Assembly: GCA_016946835.1 (NCBI GenBank)
Contig: JACVTC010000068.1
Coordinates: 246,501-310,500, forward strand
From: Neocallimastix lanati (nom. inval.)
Taxonomy: Eukaryota; Neocallimastigomycota; Neocallimastigomycetes; Neocallimastigales; Neocallimastigaceae
Direction of reading: 5' to 3'
DNA length: 64,000 bases
In this document: piece by piece, positions 10,297-21,349 of the stretch
Numbering within the stretch: position 1 is the stretch's first letter
Layout: every line of letters starts with the position of its first letter
Notes under the pieces: generated by a model
Told to the model about the DNA's origin: nothing
The model's input: the letters and a program-made list of their open reading frames with translations, nothing else
Database searches by the model: none
Program-made: the position numbers and the translations under genes

Positions 10297-10905
10297 ATGA
10301 ATTCAATCAGTGTGGAAGCTACTAAGGAAGCTGAAGCGTCAAAATTAATTTCTGCAATTACCGAATTTATTCCCACTTTTTTTTTCACCTAACGGTGTGT
10401 TGGACCGCAATGAAGACAACACAAAGCTTAATCTAAACGAACTAACGGAACAGTGTGAATTGTTCTTTGATGAACATGCCAATTCGTTCCCAAGTGACGA
10501 CTTTAGAAACGCTTTCGCTATCAGCTTATCAGCAAACTTTATGGACCAGCTAAAAAATGGGGATTATCTCTCAAGGCTGATGGAACACTTAATTCTTTCA
10601 CCTATGAGGAATTTAAGAGGTTATTGTTAGAAAATTTTGGAGATACAAAGTAACAAAGGTTTGTTTTAATTTAAGAACTTTTGAACCTTAAACAGCTTCA
10701 CCTCGGAAAGGCAGCTTTCTTTACTATTGAATTCAGAAGATTAGCGTCAAGAATTGGTTGGAACGACGATGTTTTTATTGACCTTATCCGGAGAGGCCTT
10801 CTTGAGGAGGTTCGTCTGGAGTTCGATAAAATCGAAAGACCAAAGACCCTTTTTTAAGAAACAAATTCAATCATCAGCATCGATAAAAAATGTTATATTA
10901 ACAAC
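10297..10905 (+). pseudogene. gypsy-2 gag, frame-broken
   Basis: The ATG at 10297 opens MNSISVEATKEAEASKLISA. After a frame change near 10385 the next frame carries NLNELTEQCELFFDEHANSF and DDFRNAFAISL. A further shift leads to LNSFTYEEFKRLLLENFGD, and another to FRRLASRIGWNDDVFIDLIRRGLL near 10725-10800. This is the usual course of a retrotransposon capsid. A lysine-rich segment (SQKRKRDEYPKQEFKNK) follows at about 10930-11000. At least three frame breaks. Confidence 0.7.
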
Positions 10906-11094
10906 CTAGCAAAAACAAATAAGTCAACCAACAAGTCGCAAAAAAGAAAAAGAGATGAGTATCCAAAACAGGAATTCAAGAACAAAGTACACAAGAAATT
11001 CAGAAAAAATCAAAACAAAGAAAGCATCCTTTCGGATAACTATACACCAAACACCTCAAATTCAATGACCACTACATTAATATTAAATAATAAT

Positions 11095-11570
11095 GGAAAA
11101 AAAATGAAAATAAACATCTTATTGATTCTGGTTCTGTAAGAAGTTACATCTGTAGAGACTTTGTAAACGCCAACAGAATTCAAATATCTACCTTGTCTTC
11201 ACCATTGAACATTCAGTTACCGAACAACAAAAGTATGAATATAAGACAAGTAATGAAGAAATTAGACCTTGCCTTCATGGACCACAAGGAAAGCTATGAA
11301 TTCTACGTAGCTACCTTACAACTTCAGGGAATATCAGCCATCCTTGGAAGAGATTGGTTGAGTATTCATATGCCATACGTAGATTTCAAAAATAACAAGA
11401 TTTACTTTTTAGAGAACCACTGCGGAAATCACTGCCCTTCAGCAAAAGGGAATAAATTCATTTTTCACTCTAAAGATGTTACTGCTGCAATTTTGCCAAA
11501 CAACGAAAACAACAATGTATCAAAAGTTAAAACAGAAACATACTCAATATCTGGTGACGAACTTTTTTGA
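11095..11570 (+). pseudogene. gypsy-2 aspartic protease
   Basis: Contains LIDSGSVRSYICRDF (D-S-G active site, around 11115-11165, in a frame that shifts at its start), the strand SSPLNIQLPNN, and the conserved AILGRDWLS at about 11337-11360 typical of gypsy proteases. The frame 11193-11570 runs uninterrupted through most of the domain and overlaps the start of the next (RT) frame by about 95 nt. Confidence 0.75.
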
Positions 11571-12508
11571 TATAGATATTTGCGCCGCTTTAGTAAATGG
11601 AACTGATAAAGATGAAATTATCAACATATACTATCAAGATTTGAAAATTGTATTTGAAAAGAAAGAGGCAGACAAATTGCCTCCACATCGTGAATATGAT
11701 ATATCAATTGACCTAGTCCCTGGTGGTCAATTATATTATGGACCCGTGTACTCTCTTACCATAGTCGAAATGGAAGCTCTTAAAAACTATATAAAAGAAA
11801 ATTTAGATAAGGGGTTTATAAGGAAGTCAAAATCACCTGTTGGTGCCCCTGTCCTGTTTGTAAAAAAACAAGATGAAAGCTTACGACTCTGCGTTGACTA
11901 TATGAAATTAAATTCTATTACAATTAGGAATAGCTACACTATTCCAAGATTGGTTGACTTGATTGAATCTTTTAAGGGGGCAGTAATATTCACTCGTTTG
12001 GACCTTCGATCTGCGTATAACCTTGTCCGCGTTAAAGAAGGTCATGAATATTTAACTGCTTTTAGAACACCTTTAGGCCAATTTGAATACCTAGTAATGC
12101 CCTTTGGCCTAAGAAATGCCCCCCTCGGTGTTTCAAAGATTCATCCAGGATGTTTTATCTAATGCAATTGGCATATTTGTTCAAGTATACTTGGATGATA
12201 TAATAATTTATTCAAAAAGTTTGGACGAACATATTCAACATGTTCATAAAATATTGTCGCTTCTAATTAAAAATGGCCTTTACGTGAAATTGGAAAAATG
12301 TGATTTTCATGTTAAAGAAACTATTTTTTTAGGGTTTGTGGTGTCTATAAATGGTCTTTCAATGGACAGGAATAAGGTTAAAGCTGTTATAGACTGGCCT
12401 ATCCCAAAAAATATTAAAGAACTCCAAGGGTTTCTAGGACTTTCTAACTTCTATAGGAAGTTTATAAATAATTTGCCGAGATCATTGAACCTCTCCGTCG
12501 GCTTTTGA
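11476..12508 (+). pseudogene. gypsy-2 reverse transcriptase, one frame break
   Basis: The first frame (to about 12120) carries PPHREYDISIDL, VGAPVLFVKKQDESLRLCVDY, TRLDLRSAYNLVRV and VMPFGLRNAP. A frame break at about 12118-12125, in a C-run, leads to SVFQRFIQDVLSN, the catalytic VQVYLDDIIIYSKS (YLDD) and FLGLSNFYRKFI. All RT motifs are present, so a single indel separates it from an intact RT. The shift at 12490-12508 into the RNase H frame is another break. Confidence 0.9.
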
Positions 12509-13621
12509 AGAAGAACTCTTCCTTCATTTGGGATGTTAGGGCAGACAATGCTTTCAACAAACTCAAAGAAGCTTTTACGACGGAAGAAATCCTAGTTTAT
12601 CCAGATCCAGAGAAAGAATTCTTTGTAGAAACGGACACTAGCAATTTCGCTGTTGGTTGTGTTTTATCTCAAATTAGTAACAAAGACAATAAACTCCATC
12701 CGGTTGCTTTCTACTCTAGGTCCTTGTCTTCTGCTGAAATCAATTATACCATTTATGACAAGGAATTACTTGCAATAATCGTAGCTTTTGAAACCTGGCG
12801 CAATCACCCAGAAGGTGCTAAATTTCCAGTACAAGTAGTCACAGACCACAGAAATCTGTTATATTTTAAGCAACCCCAAAAATTAAACCAAAGACAAATT
12901 AGATGGAGTTTCTTTCTCTCAAAGTTCACTTATAGGATTTCATTTAGCTCCGGTATTAAGAGTGGTAAACCTGACTCTTTATCAAGACGCCCTGATTACG
13001 TCAACAAGGATTCGACCAATGAAGGTTATCCTCTGTTAGATGAAGAGATATTTTGTTGTGCACCTTCTGACAACTTAAAAGCCTTAATTGAAGCTCAGAA
13101 GTCTGACACATACTGTAAGGATACACTCAATAAAATTAAAACAAGATCAATTGAAGTAAAAAGTTCCCTTTTTACCATCGTCGAAGGGGTTCTGCATTTT
13201 CAGAACCGAATAATTGTCCCTTCTTCACTCAAGTCCAAGGTATTGAAAATGTATCATGATGGTCCAACTAATGGTCACCAAGGAGTAGATAAAACTTTTG
13301 AAAAATTAAAAAGAAATTATTGGTGGCCAAATATGAAAAAAGATATCAAGAATTACATATCCTCATGCGATGTTTGTGGAAGAAATAAGCTCCGAAAACA
13401 CAAACCATATGGTAAAATACAACCTTTACCGGTTCCCAGTAGACCTTGGGAAATAATTGGCGTTGACTTTATCACTTCACTTCCCAGCTCGCAAGATTGT
13501 ACATGTTTAATGGTTGTAGCTGACCATCTGACCAAAATGATTCACCTTGTCCCTTGTTCTGATGTTTCCTCCGCTGATCTGACGGCCAAAATGCTTCTAT
13601 TCAATGTTTTATATTCGGTAC
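12505..13621 (+). CDS. gypsy-2 RNase H and N-terminal half of integrase
   Basis: RNase H: FFVETDTSNFAVGCVLSQ, FYSRSLSSAEINYTIYDKEL and VVTDHRNLLYF, ending KSGKPDSLSRRPDY. Integrase zinc finger: HDGPTNGHQGVDKT, then SCDVCGRNK (HHCC). The core begins IIGVDFITSLP (first Asp) and VVADHLTKMIHLVP, and ends at LFNVLYSVH just before the expected G-L-P. The remaining residues to a stop at 13656 come from unrelated DNA, so the catalytic core is cut before the second Asp and would be inactive. Confidence 0.9.
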
Positions 13622-13742
13622 ATCTATATACCTTTGATTTATTCTTTTTAGTGTAGGAATAATTATATTTATATTTTTTATTAATAATTATTTGTTCTTT
13701 TCCTCTATTAGTTTCACTAATAACTATTTTTAGCTCTTCCAT
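13622..13742 (-). pseudogene. N-terminal part of a FLYWCH zinc-finger protein (MULE-associated)
   Basis: From the ATG at 13740-13742: MEELKIVISETNRGKEQIII then NKKYKYNYSYTKKNKSKVYRC. The order 'RGK.. hydrophobic strand, Y.Y, lysine-rich turn, VYRC' is that of a FLYWCH zinc finger up to its first zinc cysteine; the rest of the finger is missing because the gypsy-2 integrase begins at about 13621. In fungi FLYWCH fingers often accompany MULE transposases. The repeated GCGAAATGAAAC-type motifs 110-170 bp upstream resemble MULE ends (compare 22161-22608). Short, so moderate confidence. Confidence 0.45.
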
Positions 13743-13847
13743 TTTGTTAAATATTTTTAATTATTTATAATTTATAATTTTTTTTTTATATATTAAAATA
13801 AATTTTTTATTTATTTATTTTATTATTTATTTTTCTATTTATTAAAA

Positions 13848-13918
13848 TTTTGCGAAATGACACTTTTCCGAAATGAAACTTTTGCGAAATGAAATTTTGC
13901 AAAATGCCACACACTCAT
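13848..13918. repeat. array of GCGAAATGAAA motifs, probable MULE terminal repeat
   Basis: Four spaced copies: gcgaaatgacac, ccgaaatgaaac, gcgaaatgaaat and gcaaaatgccac, at roughly 17-nt spacing. The same motif in both orientations makes up the ends of the element at 22161-22608, which has a 9-bp target duplication. Confidence 0.6.
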
Positions 13919-14046
13919 AAATTTTATGTTTACATTAATTTTTATGCTCTTGCATAATTTTATGTCTTTACATAATTTTAGTTTAAATTTTATGTTACAT
14001 TAATTTTTATGCTCTTGCATAATTTTATGTCTTTACATAATTTTAG

Positions 14047-14747
14047 TGATATAAAATAAATATGTGTAGCAACATATTTGAATATTTAATAATAATTATT
14101 AAATATTAAATTTATATCCCTTTTGTCAATAATAATATTTGAAATAATTTCTTATTCATATATTATTCAATATTTATATATATTATTCATTAAAATATGA
14201 AATATATTAAATATATTAAATTAAATAGTTAATTTCTTCTAAATATATATAATAAGTATATTATTATATATATATAACTTAAATATTCATATTTATTTTA
14301 AAGTTTATATTAAAAATACATAATACTTCTATATATTATAATATAATGAAATAGTTTTAGTTATTTTAATTATAATTAAATATATATTTAGTTGATATTA
14401 TTTATTATATTCATATTAATTATATAATTATATTCTTATATATTTAACTTTATTATTCTTATCTTCATTTTAAGAATTATATAGATAATATTTATTATAT
14501 TTATTATTTTTAATATATGTTTATTATATATTATATTATACTCCGATATATTATATTTTAAATGTATATTTATTATTATTAATATTTGTTAAATTATTAT
14601 AAAGATTTCTAATAACTACTCCTCTTTATTGTAATTTAGAGAAGACTCTTAGTTAATTGGGTTTATAAATTAAAATATATTAATAAAGGTTATTTAAAAA
14701 TAACGATACTATTAAAAATTAGTAGCACATAAAAGTCCCGCATATCA
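14047..14747 (+). mobile_element. solo LTR, family C
   Basis: Starts TGATATAAAATAAATATGTG and ends AAAAGTCCCGCATATCA, the same ends as the gypsy-C 5' LTR at 48183-48569. It is flanked by a 4-bp duplication, TTAG (14043-14046 and 14748-14751), and no primer site follows. The flanks are continuous with the family B repeat (compare 30440-30600), so it inserted into an older LTR. At about 700 bp it is longer than the gypsy-C LTR. Confidence 0.8.
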
Positions 14748-16885
14748 TTAGTTTTAACACATTATTTTCAATAATATTTAGTTTATATCACGTATTTCAA
14801 ATGATTTATTAATCTATTTTTATGTAATTATTAATAAAATAATAATTTAATAATTAAAGTTTTTATTTGTGTTTTATATCATCTATTTTTGTTTTTCTTT
14901 GAGTTTATGATCTGGATTAATTCTTTAATTAGATATTTTATGGAGCTTTCTAGAATTAACGAAGTTAATTTGGATTTTAAACTTTAAATTTTATTAACTT
15001 TATATAAAGTCATAAAATTATAAAGTCTGTATAATATGATTTTCTATTAACTTTTACTCATTATAGACGATGAGATTTTTGTTATTATAATGGATTATAA
15101 TAATTTTTATTTATATAATTATTAATTATAATATTTATTTTAAATATAAATTATTTATTTTTCGTAATATATTATAATTATATAATATTTTATAATATAT
15201 TATAATTATTATAATATATAGATATATATAATTTCATTATGTATTTTGGCATTTATATTATTATAATTCTTTTATATATTTTAATTAATTATAATTTATT
15301 ATTTTATATCATTATTAATACATTAAAAAATTTATTTTATAATTATTTTTATATTTAGTTATTGTTTAATATTATAAAATTTAAATTAATTATTATTTGA
15401 AATTTTATTTTATCATAATTATTTTATATATTTATTGATTACAATATTTTAAATATTTATTTTATAAATAATATTGATTGATAATATTTTTTTTTGTATT
15501 ATAATATTTTTATAATTATTATTTTATATTATTTTATACTATTATTATATATTATTTAGTAAATATTTTTATATATTATTATTAATTATTTTAATAATTA
15601 TATGAATTAATTATTGCTTATCTTTTTTTTTTGAAATATTTGATAATTCGATTTTATTAAAGGGAATTATCCTCCTCCGCCTTTAAGAATAGACTCTAAA
15701 GAGGCAATAGAGAATTAAGAGATTTCGTATTCTCCATCAAATGAAAGGTATAGGAATATATCTTAATTCAGAATATAGAGTTCTGAAAGTGATATGTCCT
15801 CGTTTCTTATATATATAATAATTTAGATTTTAATATTTATAATAATAATTACATTATATTATGTATTTAAATATTTTAGTTTATTATATAATTTTATTTA
15901 AGTATTTGTTTTAATACATGTTTAATTATTTATTTTTTTAAATATTTTATTATAATTTAATTTTATGATTACTTAGCTATTAAAACAATAAGTAACGGTT
16001 TCTAAAACTAATTATTTTATTTCTCTTTTCATATCAATTTTCCAATTAATAATTTTTAATAACACATAAACAAAACTTGCTTATAAAATATAATTATATG
16101 TTATTTAAATTAGTATCATGAACAATTATTAAACTATAAATATTGTTCTAGTTATTTCTATTTTTATTTAACTATTTAAATTTTTGATTAATATAATTTT
16201 AATTTTTAATATAATTATTTCTTATTTATCAATTTCATTATTTATTACGTTGATACGGGCTGGGGTTGAAACACTAAGATATTCAAAATAAAAAAAAAAT
16301 ATTAACACATAAAGATAAAATAAATTTGGAAACAAAAATTAATTTTTAAAATATTCTTTATTTAAATTTAAATTTAAAATTATTTGTTCCCAGTATTAAA
16401 AAGAAAGAAATTTATTCTTCATTTTATACTTTTATTTTAATACATTTTATTTATCTTTACTATATTCTTTAAAGAAAAACTATTCTAACTATTTTATTTT
16501 TAACTTTTTACTATTATTTTAAATTAATTTTAATATTATATTGTTAAAAAAATTAACATTTATTAAATTAACTATAAAAATTAAATTTGAAGGTTGTATC
16601 ACGAAGGGCGTTCCCAGCGGTAGCTTCTTCTTGATATTGTCTTTAGAGAAAAAATTATACAGAATTAATGTTTTCTGTACTTTTGTTCATTTTTGTTATT
16701 GAAGAGTTTCTGTATTTTGATTCATTTTTATTTTAATAAGAATTTAATTTAGTTTTGATTTTTGTTTTACTCATAGTTTATTTCTAAGGTTTAGAAAATA
16801 TTATACAGAAACTTATAATTCTGTATTTTATATCAAATATTTATTGAAATAGTTTTTATTATATTTAATAAAAAAAATATGATTT
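14748..16885. other. AT desert with scattered GC-richer islands, no gene
   Basis: 14748-14890 completes the family B repeat interrupted by the solo LTR. A GC-richer patch at 15655-15810 and short ones at 16248-16280 and 16590-16640 have no recognisable reading frame or structure. The rest is low-complexity AT. Confidence 0.5.
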
Positions 16886-16889
16886 AATA

Positions 16890-17860
16890 ATGATTTAAAT
16901 TATATTTAGTTTTTAATAAGAGTATTTAATAATAATTTTTATTATATTTGATATTAATAAAAAGTTTTAATAATAGGATTTAATAATAATTTTTATTATA
17001 TTTAATATTAATAAAAGATTTTAATAGATATATTTAATAATAATTTTTATTATATTTGATATTAATAAAAGGTTTTAATAGATATATTTAATAATAATTT
17101 TTATTATATTTGATATTAATAAAAGGTTTTAATAGATATATTTAATAATAATTTTTATTATATTCGATATTAATAAAAAATTTTAATAGATATATTTAAT
17201 AATAATTTTTATTATATTTGATATTAATAAAAGGTTTTAATAGATATATTTAATAATAGTTTTTATTATATTTGATATTAATAAAAGGTTTTAATAGATA
17301 TATTTAATAACAATTTTTATTATATTCGATATTAATAAAAAATTTTAATAGATATATTTAATAATAATTTTTATTATATTTGATATTAATATATTAATAA
17401 AAGGTTTTAATAATAATAATTTTTATTATATTTAATATTAATAAAAGATTTTAATAAGAATATTTAATAATAAAAGATTTTAATAAGAATATCTAATAAT
17501 AAAAGATTTTAATAAGAATATTTAATAATAAAAGATTTTAATTGGAATATTTAATAATAATTTTTATTATATTTGATATTAATAAAAGATTTTTATTGGA
17601 ATATTTGATAATTTTTATTATACTTAATAACTTAATATTAATAAAAGATTTTAATAAGAATATTTAATAATAATTTTTATTATATTTGATATTAATAAAA
17701 GATTTTAATAAGAATATTTAATAATAATTTTTATTATATTTGATATTAATAAAAGGTTTTAATAAGAATATTTAATAATAATTTTTATAATATTTGATAT
17801 TAATAAAAGATTTTAATAGATATATTTAATAATAATTTTTATTATATTTTGATATAAAAT
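16890..17860. repeat. minisatellite, 54-bp unit
   Basis: Repeats built on 'ttaataataatttttattat' plus 'atttgatattaataaaaggt' plus 'tttaatagatata'. The equivalent point recurs at 17071, 17125, 17179, 17233, 17287 and 17341, exactly 54 bp apart. Around this regular core the units are degenerate, including a shorter ~32-bp form with 'ttttaataagaatatttaat' between 17430 and 17560. Confidence 0.9.
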
Positions 17861-17999
17861 GAAATATTCAAACCTTAATTAATATCAAATTAGTTTTTAT
17901 TATTCAAACATAAATTAATGTCATAAATCAAATTTAAATCTAATGATTTTACAAAAACTTTAATATGTGGCTTGATTTCTATATATTAATTATATTTAT

Positions 18000-18427
18000 A
18001 ATTAATAATAAATTTTATAGCATAAATCAATGTTTTTATTATTCTTATTATTTTATATTTATATTTATATAGTTTTTTAAATATTTCCTTAAATAATAAT
18101 TATAAATAGTTTATTCTAATCACAAGAACAATTAATTAAATAGTTAATTATAACTAAATAACATAAAAATAAAGCATTTCTTAGAATTAAGAGAAGTGTC
18201 GTGAAGTTGTTGCTGTGTTAACTGAAAATAAAAGTTATGTAGTGTTTAGTGATGTTAAGTTACTTTGTAATTAACAGTATAAGAAAGTTGTTAAATAGCC
18301 TTTTTAAATATATGTAGTTTTTAAATAAAATTAAATAAATAAATAAATAAATAATAAATTTAATAAATAAATCCCAACAAAAGTACATCGAACTTTTGAG
18401 TTGTATATCATTTGGTGGAGATATCGG
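18000..18427 (+). mobile_element. probable gypsy LTR and primer-binding site
   Basis: The LTR appears to end GTTGTATATCA at 18410. Two bases later comes TGGTGGAGATATCGG (18413-18427), the primer site shared with gypsy-C. The LTR start is not identified. The gag-like ORF begins 150 bp downstream. Confidence 0.5.
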
Positions 18428-18575
18428 CTCTTGTGGGAGGAAAAATATATTTATTAAATTTTAATATTATTTTTCTTAAATAAAATAAAATAAAATAAAA
18501 TATAAAATAAAAAAAAAATTATTTTCGATTAAAGAATTTTTCAGTCAATTAGAAAATAGAATTAGAGTTAAAAAA

Positions 18576-19470
18576 ATGACTGAAGAATTAATTAAGAACC
18601 AAAATAAACTAACGCAATTCCAATGCATTCAAGTCCTTTCAGATACAAATAAGGATGTTGATGCTTGGTATAATCAAATGAAGGCTTGGATCACTCTTTA
18701 CCAAATTACTGATGAAAAAGAAATTTTTAATAATTGCAAATTTAAAGTGATTGGTAAAAGTATCCATTGTCTTTGCATTAGTAACTAAAGATGTGAATAA
18801 TAGCATTGTTTATCCATCTTTAGAAGAAATACATGATGCTCTTCTAGAATTTCATGACTTATATGGATCCAGAAGATATTATTGACAAACTTAAAATATG
18901 ACAATATCTACTAGAGGAAATATAAAGGAATTTAATAAAGAATATAAAGAATTATATAATAAACTCGATGAAGATGATCGTAGATGCATTTCTGTTTCTG
19001 ATTATTTGAAGTCAATTTTTAACAAGAAAGAAGCGTGGAAAGGGGTTAAACTGGCGGGAAAAAGAATTAGTCTAGCAAAAGCTTTTTCTACAGCTGAATT
19101 AATTGATGAAATTGAAAATGAATGTGGAAAAAGAACTAGTAACTCTAATGGAAATTCTTCTTTTAACCAAAAATTTAACTTGCATAATATCAAAAATTTT
19201 AATAATAAATCAGTCACTCATGAATCAGGTGATAATAATTTCAAAAATAATAATTTGAATAATGATTGAAATAAAGGTAAATAAAGAGTACAAATGTGCT
19301 ATTTTTGTAACGAAGAAGGTCATAAGAAATACAATTGTCCATGTAGATGTATTCTACTAAATAATAATAATAATAATTATAATAATAATAATAATAATAA
19401 TAACAATAATTATAATAATAATAATAATAATAATAATAACATAAATTTAATTATTGGACCTATAGAATGA
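18576..19470 (+). pseudogene. gypsy-type gag, frame-broken
   Basis: Two frames, 18576-18788 and 18898-19269, are colinear with the gypsy-C Gag at 49239: VDAWYNQMKAWITLYQITDE corresponds to the ELWKFRINDWFKREGITTDE region, and IKEFNKEYKELYNKLDEDDR to VYEFNTRYLELYDLLKTEDR. A CCHC zinc knuckle, CYFCNEEGHKKYNC, follows at about 19298-19340, then an (AAT)n-rich asparagine tract (19362-19440). Gag would package the element's RNA. Stops separate the frames. Confidence 0.7.
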
Positions 19471-19689
19471 ATTTACCAAATTTATCAAAAAGCAATAATT
19501 TAAAAATTTTAAATAAAAATAATTAAATTAAAAATAATTATAATGAAAGAACATCATTAAATAATAAAAATAATAATTTTATCAATCATAATTTAAATTT
19601 AAATATTTTAAAAAGAAAAGAAAATCCAGTATTTTTTATAAAATTTAAAAAATATCGTAGAACAGATTTTAACAACAAAATTATTGCTT

Positions 19690-20268
19690 AAATTCAAAAC
19701 ATGGTCCCAAGCAATTATATTCAAGCAATCAATTGCAAAGACCATTTATTATGGGAACAAGCCATGGATGATGAATTGCGCAACTTTTATGATAATAATG
19801 ATATTTGTTAAACATGTCCCAAAAGGCAAAAGAATTTTACCTTTAATTTGGATATGCACAAATAAAATTAATAGTGCTGGTGTTGTTATTAAACACTAAG
19901 CACGTATTGTTGCACAAGGATTCCGACAATTATTTTGTGTGGACTTCTTTCAGACCTCTGCCCCTACTCTAAATATCGATGATCTAAAATTGATGATTGC
20001 CATTGCTTCAAAATTCAAATGGCATATTTTCCAACTTGATGTTAAAGCTGCCTACCTTAATGCTAAAATTGACACAGAAATTTATACAACTATTCCGCCT
20101 GGAGATGCTAACTTTGGGAAGGGATACTGGAAACTTAGAAAGGCACTTTACGGATTAAAACAGTCAGGACGCCAATGGTATCTGACAATATCTGAATTTT
20201 TAATAGAACAATTATTCAATTTCTCAATTATTCAATTTCTCAAAAACATTTTATTAACATCATTTTAA
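19690..20268 (+). pseudogene. copia reverse transcriptase, N-terminal part
   Basis: Around 19700-19790, in shifted frames, SNYIQAINCKDHLLWEQAMD and DELRNFYDNN form the start of a copia RT. From 19939 the frame carries APTLNIDDLKLMIAIASKF, IFQLDVKAAYLNA, YTTIPPGDANFGKGYW and ALYGLKQSGRQWY. The segment with the catalytic YVDD is absent: after the frame ends at 20268 the sequence resumes in the connection domain at 20289. An internal deletion therefore removed the active site. Confidence 0.85.
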
Positions 20269-20288
20269 ATAAATTCAATATTAATAAT

Positions 20289-21011
20289 ATGAAAAAAGTT
20301 ACAACTCCATGCGTTGGAGATAATATTATTTCTGAGAATAATGATCCATATGATAAAACAACATATAAAAGCGCTATTGGTATGCTAATATTCTTATCCA
20401 AAGCAACCAGATCGGATATCTCTTTTGCCGTACACAAAGCCGCCAGAAATTCGGAAAATCCTACAATGACCGATTGGAGAAAAGTAAAAAACATCTTGAA
20501 ATATTTAAACAGCACTATAGATTACAAGATAACTTATGATGGTCAAGGAAACATAGTTGCTTATACTGATTCGAATTTTGCTGGAGACATTAAAGACAGA
20601 AAATCGAATTCTGGACATATTATTCTTTTAGGAAATAATCCAATCTCTTGGATGTCTAAAAAACAGACTATAATTGCTACCTCAACCGCTGAAGCAGAAT
20701 ATATTAATGCTTCACAATGCATCAAGAAATTATTATGGATCAAGAATATTCCTTTTGAATTAATAGGATTTAATAAACCAATAACTATTTTTATTGATAA
20801 TAATGCATGTAAAATTTCTATGGAAAATGGTGATTTAAATCCTAAATTAAAATATATATCAATTAAATATCACTTTAATGTAGACAACATTAAGAAGAAA
20901 ATAGTTGAATTAAAACACATTGAAAGCTCTGAAAACTTAGCAGATATTTTAACAAAAATCACTAATGGAGACAAAATTAAATCCTTCGCAAATATAATTT
21001 TTAATAACTAA
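20289..21011 (+). CDS. copia connection and RNase H domain
   Basis: A 240-codon frame: YKSAIGMLIFLSKATRSDIS, the AYTDSNFAGDIKDRKSNSGH segment with RNase H acidic residues, ISWMSKKQTIIATSTAEAEY, then FIDNNACKISMENG and ILTKI near the end. It matches the C-terminal third of copia pol (compare copia-5 at 61300-62047). A purine-rich tract (ttgagggggag, 21021-21031) follows at once and leads into the presumed 3' LTR. It joins a gypsy-type 5' half, so the whole 18.0-21.3 kb unit is a mosaic. Confidence 0.85.
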   Translation: MKKVTTPCVGDNIISENNDPYDKTTYKSAIGMLIFLSKATRSDISFAVHKAARNSENPTMTDWRKVKNILKYLNSTIDYKITYDGQGNIVAYTDSNFAGDIKDRKSNSGHIILLGNNPISWMSKKQTIIATSTAEAEYINASQCIKKLLWIKNIPFELIGFNKPITIFIDNNACKISMENGDLNPKLKYISIKYHFNVDNIKKKIVELKHIESSENLADILTKITNGDKIKSFANIIFNN

Positions 21012-21031
21012 AAATTACATTTGAGGGGGAG

Positions 21032-21306
21032 TGTTATAATATTAATAAATTTTAATATATTAATTTATATTTCATTTTTTATATAATTATTATTTTATGT
21101 ATGATTAACATTATTTATGTTAATATCATTCTTTCATGTAAATAACTTATTTTTTATTTTTATGTAAATCACGAAATCATTTGATTAAATTTAGTATATA
21201 TATTTCACCTGATTATTTTTATTTTAATCTCAGACTTGTTTATATTAAATATATTAATAAATAAATAAATAAAATTAAATATATACATAACAACAACAAC
21301 AACAAC

Positions 21307-21348
<42 letters not shown>

Positions 21349-21349
21349 T
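21032..21349 (+). mobile_element. presumed copia 3' LTR followed by (AAC)n(AAT)n
   Basis: Starts TGTTATAATATTAATAAAT directly after the polypurine tract. The end is not fixed. (AAC)5 then (AAT)n occupies 21285-21348, and the next base group is TGTTAAC, the start of several LTRs in this window. No matching 5' LTR was found upstream, as expected for a mosaic. Confidence 0.5.

Larger units (their letters stand above)
10297..13621 (+). mobile_element. gypsy-2, Ty3/gypsy retrotransposon, 3' truncated, no LTRs found
   Basis: Plus-strand order gag (10297-10900), protease (about 11095-11570), RT (11476-12508), RNase H and integrase (12505-13621). The integrase stops in the middle of its core at about 13621, where a minus-strand FLYWCH fragment starts. 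No LTR or primer site is recognisable upstream of 10297. Like gypsy-1 it is visibly less AT-rich than its surroundings, and the two elements lie head to head. Confidence 0.88.

Noticed and set aside
16890-17860. CRISPR array
   Set aside because: Units are contiguous tandem copies without unique spacers, in eukaryotic retrotransposon DNA.
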